DNA from: Mesorhizobium sp. LSHC420B00
Lineage (GTDB): Bacteria; Pseudomonadota; Alphaproteobacteria; Rhizobiales; Rhizobiaceae
Direction of reading: 5' to 3'
Length of the DNA stretch: 64,000 nucleotides
Assembly: GCF_000503055.1 (NCBI RefSeq)
Contig: NZ_AYVY01000001.1
Span: forward strand, 537,842-601,841
A model generated the notes under the pieces. It had not been told where the DNA came from. It searched no databases and saw only the letters and a program-made list of their open reading frames with translations. Made by a program: the position numbers and the translations under genes. Every line of letters begins with the position of its first letter. Position 1 is the first letter of the stretch. This document shows positions 34,721 to 43,741 of this stretch, one piece after another.

Positions 34721-36238
34721 TCAGCCAGGTGCTCGAACGCGCTTGAACGGAGCGGCGCGAAAGACTGTCTGAATGGCTTTGAGGAGCGCGAATTTGGAGC
34801 TCGCGTGGTTCTGTCCGGCGATGCCGCTTTCATTAAGAGCCGACACCCTCTTCGACAGGATCGCCGCAAGATCTTCAGCCATTTCGGGCCTTTCGTGCAG
34901 CAGCGGCGCAAAGCTTTCCTGGTCTATCTCGTAAACCTCGACGGGGGTCATTGCCCGCAAACTCGACATCTCGCCAATGCCGGCGAGCAAGCCGGTCTCG
35001 CCGAAGAAATCGCCGGGTGCAAGCCGGCCGATCTCCTGCAGGTGAGCATCGTCCTCGCCAATTTGCCGGACGATAACTCCCGTCCGTACGATCATGAGCG
35101 ACGGCAGCATCTCTCCCCGTCGTGCGATGATCTCGCCCTTATGGTAGGTGCGAACCGAGGCCGCTGCGGCGAGCGACTCCTGCTCGGTATCCGTTAGCGC
35201 CGAGAATACCGGTATGGACCTGATGAGTTCGATCGGGGTGAAGCTTTGGGAGGCTGCCTTCTCGTCGCTCAGCCGGTTGGTCATGGCAATCGAAGCCGAA
35301 AGTGGCTCCGCCAGCAGCATGCCGGTCGACTTTGAATGGCGATAAATGAGATCGAAGATTTCGTTCCGAGCGGCACTTCGCTGGTCAAGATTTGCGACGC
35401 GAAAAAACAACTCGATCTCGATAGCTGCCGCATCCAGGCTTCTGATTGTGACCAAAGGCGAAGGGTCCTGGAGGATTGAATTGCAGCTCAGCAAGACGGT
35501 GCGCATGAGGTCTACGATGATCGCCGGCGTCTTCGTTGGCGCCATCTTGACGGTTACGGCAAGTCCATGGCTCTCGTCCGGGCCGCTTAGATTTGTTACC
35601 CCGATCTTGGCGAGAAGGCTGTTCGGAAGCGCGACGACATTGTGGGTCGGGGTCAGGAGTTGGGTCGACCGCCAGTTGGTCTCGACAACGCGGCCTTCGG
35701 TTCCGTCGCTCAGAATGATCCAGTTTCCAAGTACGTAAGGGCGGCCGAGGTTAAGCGCGATCCCCGAAAATACGTCACCGAGCGTATTCTGGAGCGCCAG
35801 TCCCAGGATGACGGCAAACACGCCGGACGTGGCAATGAGCGTTCCGACCGGCACCGCAAAGACGAACGCCAGGATCGACAGGAACATTCCAGCATAGACG
35901 ATACCGACCACGACGTCCTGCAGGAGACGTGCCTCGCGCGGCTTTCGCTCAAAAACGAGATAGATACGGACAAATCCGATTAGCGCCCAGGCAAGGTGAA
36001 CCCACCAGAGCAGCTTGACCGAGCCCATGAGGATCGCTCCTCCGGTTGTCTCGTTGTCCCCTGCGGCCTCGTATGGCACGACGCGCAGGTCGAGAACCAT
36101 GGCCGACATCGCGAGGAAAAAGCTGAGTTGGACGACCAGCTTCGCATTGGCGAAGCGTCTGGGGATGAGGGTCCAAACGACGATCCCGGCGAGGCCGAGC
36201 AACACGATGTAGACCAGAGGAGAGTTCCACCAGTTCAT
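34721..36238 (-). CDS. MscS-type channel with C-terminal cyclic-nucleotide-binding domain
   Basis: This is a 505-residue inner-membrane protein. About four helices in residues 5-150 lead to the MscS pore and beta domain (LGLALQNTLGDVFSGIALNL, then RPYVLGNWIILSDGTEGRV). A cNMP-binding domain follows (about 340-455, with GDFFGETGLLAG as the phosphate-binding cassette). Such MscS/CNG hybrids are gated by cyclic nucleotides. It begins 23 bases after the cytochrome b stop, in the position where cytochrome c1 normally sits. Confidence 0.92.
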   Translation of the reverse strand: MNWWNSPLVYIVLLGLAGIVVWTLIPRRFANAKLVVQLSFFLAMSAMVLDLRVVPYEAAGDNETTGGAILMGSVKLLWWVHLAWALIGFVRIYLVFERKPREARLLQDVVVGIVYAGMFLSILAFVFAVPVGTLIATSGVFAVILGLALQNTLGDVFSGIALNLGRPYVLGNWIILSDGTEGRVVETNWRSTQLLTPTHNVVALPNSLLAKIGVTNLSGPDESHGLAVTVKMAPTKTPAIIVDLMRTVLLSCNSILQDPSPLVTIRSLDAAAIEIELFFRVANLDQRSAARNEIFDLIYRHSKSTGMLLAEPLSASIAMTNRLSDEKAASQSFTPIELIRSIPVFSALTDTEQESLAAAASVRTYHKGEIIARRGEMLPSLMIVRTGVIVRQIGEDDAHLQEIGRLAPGDFFGETGLLAGIGEMSSLRAMTPVEVYEIDQESFAPLLHERPEMAEDLAAILSKRVSALNESGIAGQNHASSKFALLKAIQTVFRAAPFKRVRAPG

Positions 36239-36261
36239 GAACGATCACCGCCATTCACAGT

Positions 36262-37557
36262 TCAATGTTTGGCCTCCGGCCCGGCGATCGGGCCTCGGCC
36301 GCTGGCCTTGTCTTTTTCGAGAACTGCTTCGGTGATCGAATTCGGCAGCCGTCGCGGCTTTTCGATCAGCCCGAGCACCGGAATGGCGATGACGAAGAAC
36401 GCAAAATAGTAAAGCGTCGCCAGTTGGGACATGACGACGTAGGCGCCTTCCGCCGGTCGGGAGCCGAGCCAGCCGAGAAAGAGGGCATTGGCAACGAACA
36501 GCCAGAAGAGCACCCTATACCAGGGGCGGTAGACCGCCGAGCGCACCTTCGAGGTGTCGAGCCACGGCACCAGGAACAGCACCGCGATCGAGCCGAACAT
36601 CGCGAGCACGCCGCCGAGCTTGGAATCGATCGGCCCGATATTGAAGGTGATGGCCCGCAGGATCGCGTAAAACGGCAAGAAATACCATTCCGGCACGATG
36701 TGGGCCGGCGTCTTCAGCGGATTGGCGATCGTGTTGTTGTCGGGATGGCCGAGATAGTTCGGCAGGTAGAAGACGAAATAGGCGAAGAAGAACAGGAACA
36801 CGAGGATGCCGAAGGCATCTTTGACGGTGGCATAGGGCGTGAAGTCCACGACATCGGTTTTCGATTTGACCTCTATGCCGGTCGGATTGTTCTGGCCGAC
36901 GACGTGAAGCGCCCAGATATGCAAGGTCACCACGCCCGCAAGCACAAATGGCAGCAGGTAATGCAGCGCAAAGAAGCGGTTCAGCGTCGGATTGTCGACC
37001 GCGAACCCGCCGAGCAAAAGCTGCTGGAGCCAGTCGCCGATCAGTGGGACGGCCGTGAAGAAGTTGGTGATGACAGTAGCGCCCCAGAACGACATCTGTC
37101 CCCAAGGCAGCACGTAGCCCATGAAGGCCGTCGCCATCATCAGCAGGAGATTGGTGCAACCGAGCACCCACAGCAGCTCACGCGGCGCCTTGTAGGAACC
37201 ATAGTAGAGCCCGCGGCAGATGTGGATGTAGACGGCAATGAAGAAGAACGACGCGCCGTTGGAATGGAGATAGCGCAGCAACCAGCCCGAATTCACGTCG
37301 CGCATGATCTCCTCGACTGAATTGAAGGCCAGTCCCGTATCAGGAGCGTAATGCATGGCCAGCACGATGCCGGTCAGGATCTGTGAAACCAGCATGATCG
37401 TGAGAATGCCGCCGAACGTATAGGCATAGTTCAGGTTGCGCGGCACCGGATAGACGATGAAGCTGTCGTGCACCAGCCGCGGCAGCGGCAGGCGGGCATC
37501 GAACCAACGTGCGATTCTGGTTTTGGGCGTATAGGTCGAGTGTTTGTCGCCGCTCAT
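36262..37557 (-). CDS. petB: Cytochrome b of a bc1-type complex
   Basis: This is a 431-residue cytochrome b. All four heme ligands are visible: His in [12 protein letters not shown] and YIHICRG, and in FALHYLLPF and LHIWALH. The Qo-site PEWY motif ([11 protein letters not shown]) and the N-terminal [19 protein letters not shown] are intact. The start at 37557 was chosen because the 56-residue extension overlaps the Rieske gene. It is 16 bases downstream of the Rieske gene, the usual petAB order, but no cytochrome c1 gene follows. Confidence 0.95.
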   Translation of the reverse strand: MSGDKHSTYTPKTRIARWFDARLPLPRLVHDSFIVYPVPRNLNYAYTFGGILTIMLVSQILTGIVLAMHYAPDTGLAFNSVEEIMRDVNSGWLLRYLHSNGASFFFIAVYIHICRGLYYGSYKAPRELLWVLGCTNLLLMMATAFMGYVLPWGQMSFWGATVITNFFTAVPLIGDWLQQLLLGGFAVDNPTLNRFFALHYLLPFVLAGVVTLHIWALHVVGQNNPTGIEVKSKTDVVDFTPYATVKDAFGILVFLFFFAYFVFYLPNYLGHPDNNTIANPLKTPAHIVPEWYFLPFYAILRAITFNIGPIDSKLGGVLAMFGSIAVLFLVPWLDTSKVRSAVYRPWYRVLFWLFVANALFLGWLGSRPAEGAYVVMSQLATLYYFAFFVIAIPVLGLIEKPRRLPNSITEAVLEKDKASGRGPIAGPEAKH

Positions 37558-37573
37558 CGAAATGCCCCCTGCC

Positions 37574-38050
37574 TCAACCAATGCGGATCTTGGTGTCGGA
37601 AACGAACTGGAACACCGGTACCGCCATGTTCTCGGGTGCCGGACCTTTGCGGATGCGGCCGGCGGTGTCGTATTGTGAACCGTGGCACGGACAGAACCAG
37701 CCATCGAAGTCGCCTTCCTGACCATGCGGGATGCAGCCGAGATGGGTGCAGACCTGGACCATCACCACCCAGGCTTCCTTGCCCGGCATAGTTCGGTTAG
37801 CGTCGGTTGCCGGCGCGTCGACCGGCAGGTTGGCGTTGCGGGCGATTGGATCCTTGAGCTCGGCGAGACTGACTGACTGGCCGTCCTTCATCTCTTGCTC
37901 AGTGCGGTTGCGCACGACCACCGGATTGCCGTGCCAGTCGACGATCAGCGACGTTCCTGGCCTCAGCGAGGAGACGTCGACCTCGATCGCGTCGGGCGCT
38001 TCGACGTGCAATGTGTGCTCGGCTGTGGAGGTTTCGGAAAGGTCGGCCAT
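37574..38050 (-). CDS. petA: Rieske iron-sulfur protein lacking the N-terminal membrane anchor
   Basis: This 158-residue Rieske protein has both cluster motifs: C101-T-H103-L-G-C106 and C120-P-C122-H123-G. The C-terminal half matches bc1 Rieske subunits ([16 protein letters not shown]). The usual 40-residue N-terminus, with twin-arginine signal and membrane helix, is missing; the protein begins [17 protein letters not shown]. The start at 38050 is supported by AGGAG eight bases upstream, and the upstream frame shows no helix. As read it would be soluble and cytoplasmic. Confidence 0.9.
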   Translation of the reverse strand: MADLSETSTAEHTLHVEAPDAIEVDVSSLRPGTSLIVDWHGNPVVVRNRTEQEMKDGQSVSLAELKDPIARNANLPVDAPATDANRTMPGKEAWVVMVQVCTHLGCIPHGQEGDFDGWFCPCHGSQYDTAGRIRKGPAPENMAVPVFQFVSDTKIRIG

Positions 38051-38213
38051 GATGGCGACTCCTATGTTGGAAGCTGCGTCATCGCGTTGGTGGCAATCGA
38101 GCAAAAGCAGGCCACAGCTTTCGCCTTCCAGTCTGCTCATGCCGCGCGGAATATGCCGGCCGTGGCCGGGTGTGAGCCATCGTGCCAACGGCGCGTGCGT
38201 CCAATACTTTCGT

Positions 38214-38357
38214 TTACGATTTCCTGAGCGAAGGACTGGCCGGGCTGGCGATGACGCCGTCATGGAAGGTTCTGAATTCCTCCAGGTAACCGTTGGCCAC
38301 TGAGCTGAGATACCGTCCGGCATTGCGCACGGCGATCCCGAACTTCAGCCCGATCAT
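38214..38357 (-). CDS. Possible 47-aa small ORF in the Rieske upstream region
   Basis: A minus-strand frame (MIGLKFGIAVRNAGRYLSSV at the start, SPASPSLRKS at the end) has a plausible composition and GAGGT just before the ATG. No family is recognised. The remaining parts of the 38051-38509 gap show nothing else beyond promoter space for the Rieske operon and the divergent GST gene. Confidence 0.3.
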   Translation of the reverse strand: MIGLKFGIAVRNAGRYLSSVANGYLEEFRTFHDGVIASPASPSLRKS

Positions 38358-38509
38358 ACCTCGGCACAGGCATGCCTAGCTGTCGGTGTCGTAGTCGTCG
38401 TCCCCGCCAAGTGCGAGTTTTTGGAGCAGTTGTCTCGCGTGGCGCTGGGCAGGTTTTCGCCCGGCGACGACCAATTGCGGAACTCAATCGGGGTCAGAAA
38501 GGGAAAACG

Positions 38510-39094
38510 GTGAAACTCTACTACAGCCCTCTCGCCTGTAGCCTGGCGGATCACATCGCATTGGAAGAGGCCGGTGTTTCCTTCGAGCGCGAAAGCGTGA
38601 ACCTCAAAACCAAACGAACGAGCTCCGGGGATGATTTCACCACCGTCACGCGCAAGGGCTATGTTCCAGCCCTCGTGCTGGATAGCGGCGAAGCGCTGAC
38701 GGAAAATATCGCAGTCCTCGACTGGATTGCGTCACAATACCCGGCACTGGGAGTGGCGGGGCCGTTGGGCCGTACCCGCGTTCTCGAAGCGCTGGCCTAC
38801 GTCTCAACTGAAATACACCGAAGCTTCAAGCCGATGTGGCACCAAAGCAGCGATGCCGAAAAGGCCAAGGCGAGCGCGGCGATTACGAGCCAACTCGAGT
38901 TCGTCGCTGACGGGCTCGAGACCGACTATCTGTTCGGCGACAAACCCAGCGTGGCGGATTTTTATCTTTTCGTGATGCTGCTTTGGGCGGCCCGCTTCCA
39001 CGTCCCTGTTCCCGCGCCTTTGCAAGCGCTTCGCGCCCGAATGGCTGCGCGACCGGCCGTGCGCATCGCAATGGATCGTGAGGGCCTCGTCTAA
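38510..39094 (+). CDS. Glutathione S-transferase
   Basis: This 194-residue GST has an N-terminal thioredoxin-fold domain (KLYYSPLACSLADHIALEEA; YVPALVLDSGEALTENIAVL contains the cis-Pro and the Glu/Ser-type glutathione site) and a helical C-terminal domain. The GTG start at 38510 is preceded by AAAGGG. It may be a beta-class enzyme: a Cys lies at position 10 of the protein. Role in detoxification. Confidence 0.92.
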   Translation: MKLYYSPLACSLADHIALEEAGVSFERESVNLKTKRTSSGDDFTTVTRKGYVPALVLDSGEALTENIAVLDWIASQYPALGVAGPLGRTRVLEALAYVSTEIHRSFKPMWHQSSDAEKAKASAAITSQLEFVADGLETDYLFGDKPSVADFYLFVMLLWAARFHVPVPAPLQALRARMAARPAVRIAMDREGLV

Positions 39095-39170
39095 AAGCCG
39101 AGGGTGGCTCCGAGCATAAGATCAGACGCAATATATCCTCTCACCCCAACAAAGATCAGGAGTCATTCTC

Positions 39171-39356
39171 ATGCTGCCGTTTCTGCGGATGCTACATCCA
39201 GCCGCTTCCAAGCGCGGGGACGGCCTACGTCTCGAATTTCTCAGGAGGGAAATCGAGGAAACGCTGGACCTTACCGGCATCCGGTCAGAATTCGCCGCAC
39301 TGCCTCCTGGCCGAGCGGTTACAATCCTGGATTCGTCGCAGTCACCGTCGGAATAG
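39171..39356 (+). CDS. Possible 61-aa hypothetical protein
   Basis: A 61-residue frame starts MLPFLRMLHPAASKRGDG and has CAGGAG about ten bases upstream. It ends in an acidic stretch. No homology is recognised. It fills much of the 339-base gap between the GST and the epoxide-hydrolase-like gene; the rest of that gap shows nothing. Confidence 0.35.
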   Translation: MLPFLRMLHPAASKRGDGLRLEFLRREIEETLDLTGIRSEFAALPPGRAVTILDSSQSPSE

Positions 39357-39433
39357 GCGCAATATTTCCTGTCGGCCGATACGGCGGCGGGTTCTGGTCG
39401 CTCCCGCTTGTTGGTCATCATAGAGGCTTCATC

Positions 39434-40489
39434 ATGAATGCGAATAAAGCTCCCGAGACGGTCGATCATCGCCGCCGACGCATTGTTGGTGCAACGGCAA
39501 TGACGTTCGCCGCCACCGAACTCGGCTTGAACGCACCGGCAGCCACTTGGACGGTCGAGGCGAAGGCATCCGCGATGCAACCCAGGCAGAAATCATTCGG
39601 CTCGCTCAGCCAGGTCAATGCCGGAAAGCTGAGCGTCGGATATGCGGAGCTAGGGCCCGCCGAAGGTGCCCCAGTGATCCTGCTTCATGGCTGGCCTTAT
39701 GACATTCACACTTACACCGACGTCGCTCGCCTGCTTGCCGCAAAGGGGTACCGCGTGATTGTGCTCTACCTGCGCGGCTACGGCACTACGCGATTTTTGT
39801 CGGACGAGACGATGCGCAATGGCCAGCAGTCGGCGCTCGCCGCGGATGCGATCGCGCTGATGGATGCGCTGGGGATCGAAAAGGCCACGATCGCCGGCTG
39901 CGACTGGGGCGCCCGAACGGCCAATGTCGTTGCCGCGCTCTGGCCGGAGCGTTGCAAGGCGATCGTCTCGGTGAGCGGCTATCTAATCGGAAATCAGCAG
40001 GTCGGCGTGGTGCCGCTGCCACCGGAGGTGGAGCTTCAATGGTGGTATCAGTATTACTTCGCCACGGATCGCGGCCGCGCCGGCTACGAGAAATACACGC
40101 GCGATTTCGCCAAACTCATCTGGAAACTCGCTTCGCCGCAGTGGAATTTCGACGATGACACCTTCCAGCGCAGCGCCGCAGCCCTGGACAACCCGGATCA
40201 CGTCAGCATCGTCATTCACAATTACCGCTGGAGGCTCGGCCTGGCACATGGCGAGCCGGAATATGACGTTCTGGAAAACCGGCTGGCCGAAGCTCCCGTG
40301 ATCACAGTGCCGACCATTACCCTTGAGGGTGATGCCAATGGTGCACCCCATCCCGACAGCAGTTCCTACGCCAAGAAATTCTCGGGCAGATACACGCACC
40401 GGATCATCATCGGCGGTATCGGCCACAACTTGCCTCAAGAAGCCCCGCAAGCCTTTGCCCAGGCTGTCATCGACGTCAGCGAATACTGA
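39434..40489 (+). CDS. Epoxide-hydrolase-like alpha/beta hydrolase with twin-arginine signal
   Basis: This is a 351-residue protein. The N-terminus carries DHRRRRIVGATAMTFAA, a probable Tat or long export signal. The hydrolase domain has LLHGWPYDIHTY, a nucleophile elbow GCDWGAR with Asp (epoxide-hydrolase type; relatives usually have GHDWG) and a catalytic His in GIGHNLPQEAP. Lid segment PEVELQWWYQYYFATDRGR is typical of soluble epoxide hydrolases. Probably exported to the periplasm. The ORF upstream of 39434 has no signature and is not included. Confidence 0.85.
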   Translation: MNANKAPETVDHRRRRIVGATAMTFAATELGLNAPAATWTVEAKASAMQPRQKSFGSLSQVNAGKLSVGYAELGPAEGAPVILLHGWPYDIHTYTDVARLLAAKGYRVIVLYLRGYGTTRFLSDETMRNGQQSALAADAIALMDALGIEKATIAGCDWGARTANVVAALWPERCKAIVSVSGYLIGNQQVGVVPLPPEVELQWWYQYYFATDRGRAGYEKYTRDFAKLIWKLASPQWNFDDDTFQRSAAALDNPDHVSIVIHNYRWRLGLAHGEPEYDVLENRLAEAPVITVPTITLEGDANGAPHPDSSSYAKKFSGRYTHRIIIGGIGHNLPQEAPQAFAQAVIDVSEY

Positions 40490-40603
40490 TCAGGCAAGCT
40501 GAGTGAGCTGCTGATGCCTGCGCTGGATGGGTGGCGAGGACATGATGGTTGCGCATTTGCGCTGAACGTCGAGGCGAGGCGCTGGTCCACATCGATGTTG
40601 CGC

Positions 40604-40632
40604 TTGACTCGTTCATATTATCCGTAATAAAT
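40604..40632 (+). promoter_or_regulatory. Promoter with overlapping operator palindrome
   Basis: TTGACT (40604-40609) and ATAAAT (40627-40632) are 17 bases apart, a good sigma-70-type promoter about 45 bases before the dehydratase start. TATTA-TCCG-TAATA, a perfect inverted repeat, lies across the spacer and -10 region (40616-40629). A repressor bound there would block transcription. The FadR-type regulator at 46257 is the natural candidate. Confidence 0.55.
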
Positions 40633-40676
40633 CATACATATTGCCTCGAAAAATGACGGCAGGTCTGGGAGGACCA

Positions 40677-41849
40677 ATGAAAATCACGGCCATCAAGGCG
40701 CGCGTCTGCAATGCGGAAATGCGCAACTGGGTCTTCGTTCGCGTCGAAACCGACGAGCCCGGGCTGTTTGGCTGGGGTGAGGCAACGCTGGAATGGAAGA
40801 CCCGAGCCGTCGTTGGGGCGCTTCAGGACCTTGAGGCCCTGCTCATCGGGCAAGATCCGCGCAATGTGGAGCAGTGCTACCAGATACTTACGCGGCACGG
40901 CTTTTGGCGTCTTGGCGTCGAGGGAATGTCCGCCGTCAGCGGCATCGAGATCGCGCTCTGGGACATATTGGGCAAGTCGTTGGGCGTCCCCGTCTGGCGC
41001 CTTTTGGGCGGTCGGGTCCGCGACTATCTGCGCACCTATACGCATCTCGGCCTCGGGGACATGAAGGCGGTCTATGAGACCGGATCCGCGGATGCCATCG
41101 TGGAACGCGGACGCATCGTGACGCAAGCAGGCTACGATGCGGTCAAGGTCGTCTGCATTCCCTACACCCACTACGTGTCTCCTGCGAAGGCAGTCGATTC
41201 TGTTGCCAACATGGTTGGCTCACTTCGCGAGGCGGTAGGCCCGGATATCGACATCATGGTTGATTTCCACGGACGCCCTGCATCGGTTAACGCGGCGATG
41301 GATTACCTCAAGGCAATCGAGCCGGCCCGCATCATGTTCGCGGAAGAGCCCGTGCCGCCCGAAGATGTTGCCGGACTGGCGCATATCACGGCGCGATCGG
41401 CCGTGCCGATCGCGTCCGGCGAACGGCTGATCGGGCGCCGCGAATTCACGCACTCGATCGCAGCCCGCGCCTTCAACATTGCCCAGCCGGATATTTGCCA
41501 CACTGGCGGTCTGCTCGAGACAAAGAAGATCGCGGCCATGGCGGAAACCGCAGGCATCGGCCTTGCGCCGCACAACCCGCTCGGTCCGATCGCCGGTGTG
41601 GCTGCTCTTCATTTCGGCATATCGACCCCAAACGTTGTCATTCAGGAGGAGATGTCCGGTGCCGTCGCCTGGTACGACGATGTCGTTACCTGGCCAATTC
41701 GGCGCAAGCCAGGCCGCTGGGATCTGCCCGAACTGCCGGGCCTTGGCGTCACCGTCAAGGAGGACGTTATCGCGCGCCACCCCTTCAAGCAGGAAGTGCT
41801 GCATGCCCGCAACGCCGTCATGCCGGACGGCACCGTGGTCGACTGGTGA
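40677..41849 (+). CDS. Galactonate dehydratase-like enolase-superfamily enzyme
   Basis: This 390-residue protein is of the mandelate racemase/muconate lactonizing branch. Metal and active-site residues are visible: Asp in DIMVDFHGRP, Glu in FAEEPVPPED, Glu in ASGERLIGR and His in APHNPLGPIAG. The DFHGR and NPLGPIA motifs resemble D-galactonate dehydratase, so an aldonate dehydration (to a 2-keto-3-deoxy acid) is likely, with the exact sugar acid unknown. RBS GGGAGG precedes the ATG. It opens the operon. Confidence 0.88.
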   Translation: MKITAIKARVCNAEMRNWVFVRVETDEPGLFGWGEATLEWKTRAVVGALQDLEALLIGQDPRNVEQCYQILTRHGFWRLGVEGMSAVSGIEIALWDILGKSLGVPVWRLLGGRVRDYLRTYTHLGLGDMKAVYETGSADAIVERGRIVTQAGYDAVKVVCIPYTHYVSPAKAVDSVANMVGSLREAVGPDIDIMVDFHGRPASVNAAMDYLKAIEPARIMFAEEPVPPEDVAGLAHITARSAVPIASGERLIGRREFTHSIAARAFNIAQPDICHTGGLLETKKIAAMAETAGIGLAPHNPLGPIAGVAALHFGISTPNVVIQEEMSGAVAWYDDVVTWPIRRKPGRWDLPELPGLGVTVKEDVIARHPFKQEVLHARNAVMPDGTVVDW

Positions 41850-41854
41850 ATGCA

Positions 41855-42631
41855 ATGGCAGGCCGGCTGCAAGGAAAGATCGCAATCGTCACAGGCGCCG
41901 GCCAAGGCATCGGTGCCGCCACCGCCCGGGCTTTTGCGATGCATGGGGCAAAGACCGTCATTGCCGAACTGAATGCGGCAAGCGGCAAAGCGATCGCCGA
42001 CGAACTGCGTGTCGGAGGCGCCGACGTATCGTTCGTCGAGACGGATGTCACGGACGCATCCGCGGTCGCGGACATGGTCGCCCGCACGATCACGAGCTAT
42101 GGCGGCGTCGACGTTCTCGTCAACAATGCCGGTGCCAACGTCTTCTACGAACCACTGGCGATGCCGGATGAGGAATGGGACCGCTGTCTCAAGCTAGACC
42201 TCCAGGCCGCATGGTTCTGCGCCAAGGCAGTCTTGCCGACGATGCTGGCGAAGGGCTCGGGGTCTATCGTCAACATAGCGAGCTGTCACGCGTTCCAGAT
42301 CATTCCCCATACATTCCCGTATCCGGTCGCCAAGCATGCACTTTTGGGCCTGACCCGTTCCCTGGCCATCGAATATGCCGCGCGCGGTATCCGGGTGAAC
42401 GCGATCGCCCCCGGCTATATCGAGACGCCGATCGCGGAAGCCTACTGGAACACATTCCCGAACCCCGCCGAGGAGAAGCGGCGAGCCTACGACCTTCATC
42501 CGCCCAAGCGCATTGGCCGGCCGGACGAGGTTGCAATGACGGCGGTTTTCCTCGCTTCGGACGAAGCGCCGTTCATAAATGCCGAGACGATCACCATCGA
42601 TGGTGGGCGCTCGGTTCTCTACCACGACTAG
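41855..42631 (+). CDS. SDR-family sugar dehydrogenase (probable)
   Basis: This 258-residue classical SDR has TGAGQGIG, NNAGAN, catalytic Ser in IVNIASCH and YPVAK active site. Its C-terminal ITIDGGRSVLYHD is common in sugar and polyol dehydrogenases of rhizobial sugar operons. Between the dehydratase and the sugar ABC transporter it probably oxidises the aldose (after mutarotation) to its lactone. An alternative GTG start at 41846 overlaps the dehydratase stop. Confidence 0.88.
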   Translation: MAGRLQGKIAIVTGAGQGIGAATARAFAMHGAKTVIAELNAASGKAIADELRVGGADVSFVETDVTDASAVADMVARTITSYGGVDVLVNNAGANVFYEPLAMPDEEWDRCLKLDLQAAWFCAKAVLPTMLAKGSGSIVNIASCHAFQIIPHTFPYPVAKHALLGLTRSLAIEYAARGIRVNAIAPGYIETPIAEAYWNTFPNPAEEKRRAYDLHPPKRIGRPDEVAMTAVFLASDEAPFINAETITIDGGRSVLYHD

Positions 42632-42663
42632 CAACGACCATCGAGCTCTCAGGGAGGATCTTC

Positions 42664-43647
42664 ATGAAAACCACAACAAAGGCTTTGGCGACATTTGCGG
42701 TACTGGCTGCCGGACTGATGAGTGGCGCAGCAAGCGCAGACGACATCAAGATCGGCTACATCAACAAGATGGGAGACCATCCATGGTTTGTCGCCGAAGT
42801 CGGCGGCGCCAAGAAAGCGGCCGAGGCGGCAGGGGCTGCGTTCGTGTCGCAGGACGTTCAGTTCGACGCCAATTTGACGATCACGACCTTCGATACGATG
42901 GTCGGCGATGGCGTAAAAGGCATCGCCATTGTCGTCCCCGACAAGGCGCTGGGACCGGTCATCGCCGAGAAAGCAAAGGCCGCAAAAATTCCCTTGGTGG
43001 CGGTCGACGACGACATCTACTACGAGGACGGCACTCAGGTCCCCTATGTCGGCATGAATGCCTACAACATCGGTGCGCGGGTGGGCGAAGAGCTTGCCAA
43101 GCTCTACAAGGCCGACGGCTGGGCGGGTAAAGAGGTGCGCATCGCGTCGATCGAGGACCGCAAAGCGGATACCTGCATGCAGCGCAACAAGGGCGCGGAA
43201 GAAGCATTCCTGAAGGCGGTGTCCGATTTCAAGCCGGGCAATATCGTTCGCGTCCCCTACGACAATACGATGGTCAACGCCATCGACGTGATGACCACCA
43301 CATTGACGGCCAATCCCAGCGTCACGAACTGGATATTCTATTCATGCAACGATGATGGCGTGCTGGGTGGTGCGCGAGCCCTGGAAAACGCCGGCTATAC
43401 CGCAGACCAGGGCATGGGGATCGGCATCGACGGGAGCCGCGCTTGTGACGCTTTCGGATCCGGAAAGCCCTCGGCGTTCCGTGGTACGATGTGGCTCAAT
43501 TCGGAAAATCATGGCGCGCTGGCGGTGAAGATTCTCTTGGCCTCCATCAAGGACGGAACGAAGCTTCCCGTTCAGTCCTTCACGGACCCGGAATACATCA
43601 CCGCCGAAAATTTTGCGTCGGACTACAAAGCCAAGCTCTGCCACTGA
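42664..43647 (+). CDS. AraF-like sugar ABC transporter binding protein
   Basis: This 327-residue periplasmic binding protein has the signal peptide MKTTTKALATFAVLAAGLMS ending near ASA, and a PBP1/AraF-type mature region (IKIGYINKMGDHPWF, VVPDKALGPVIAEKAK, DDDIYYEDG). Its similarity to L-arabinose-binding proteins suggests arabinose or galactose-type sugars. RBS AGGGAGGA is strong. It belongs to the CUT2 transporter made with the next two genes. Confidence 0.92.
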   Translation: MKTTTKALATFAVLAAGLMSGAASADDIKIGYINKMGDHPWFVAEVGGAKKAAEAAGAAFVSQDVQFDANLTITTFDTMVGDGVKGIAIVVPDKALGPVIAEKAKAAKIPLVAVDDDIYYEDGTQVPYVGMNAYNIGARVGEELAKLYKADGWAGKEVRIASIEDRKADTCMQRNKGAEEAFLKAVSDFKPGNIVRVPYDNTMVNAIDVMTTTLTANPSVTNWIFYSCNDDGVLGGARALENAGYTADQGMGIGIDGSRACDAFGSGKPSAFRGTMWLNSENHGALAVKILLASIKDGTKLPVQSFTDPEYITAENFASDYKAKLCH

Positions 43648-43741
43648 ACCAGATATGCGTCATGCCGCAGGGCGCATGACGCTCTTTGGGCCGGCAGTTC
43701 GTCGGCAGGCACACGGGATCGATCCTCGGGAGTGAGCTTTG

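Noticed and set aside
37558..37725. 56-residue N-terminal extension of cytochrome b
   Set aside because: It lies antisense-free but inside the Rieske coding region in another frame and lacks any cytochrome b feature; the ATG at 37557 gives the normal length.
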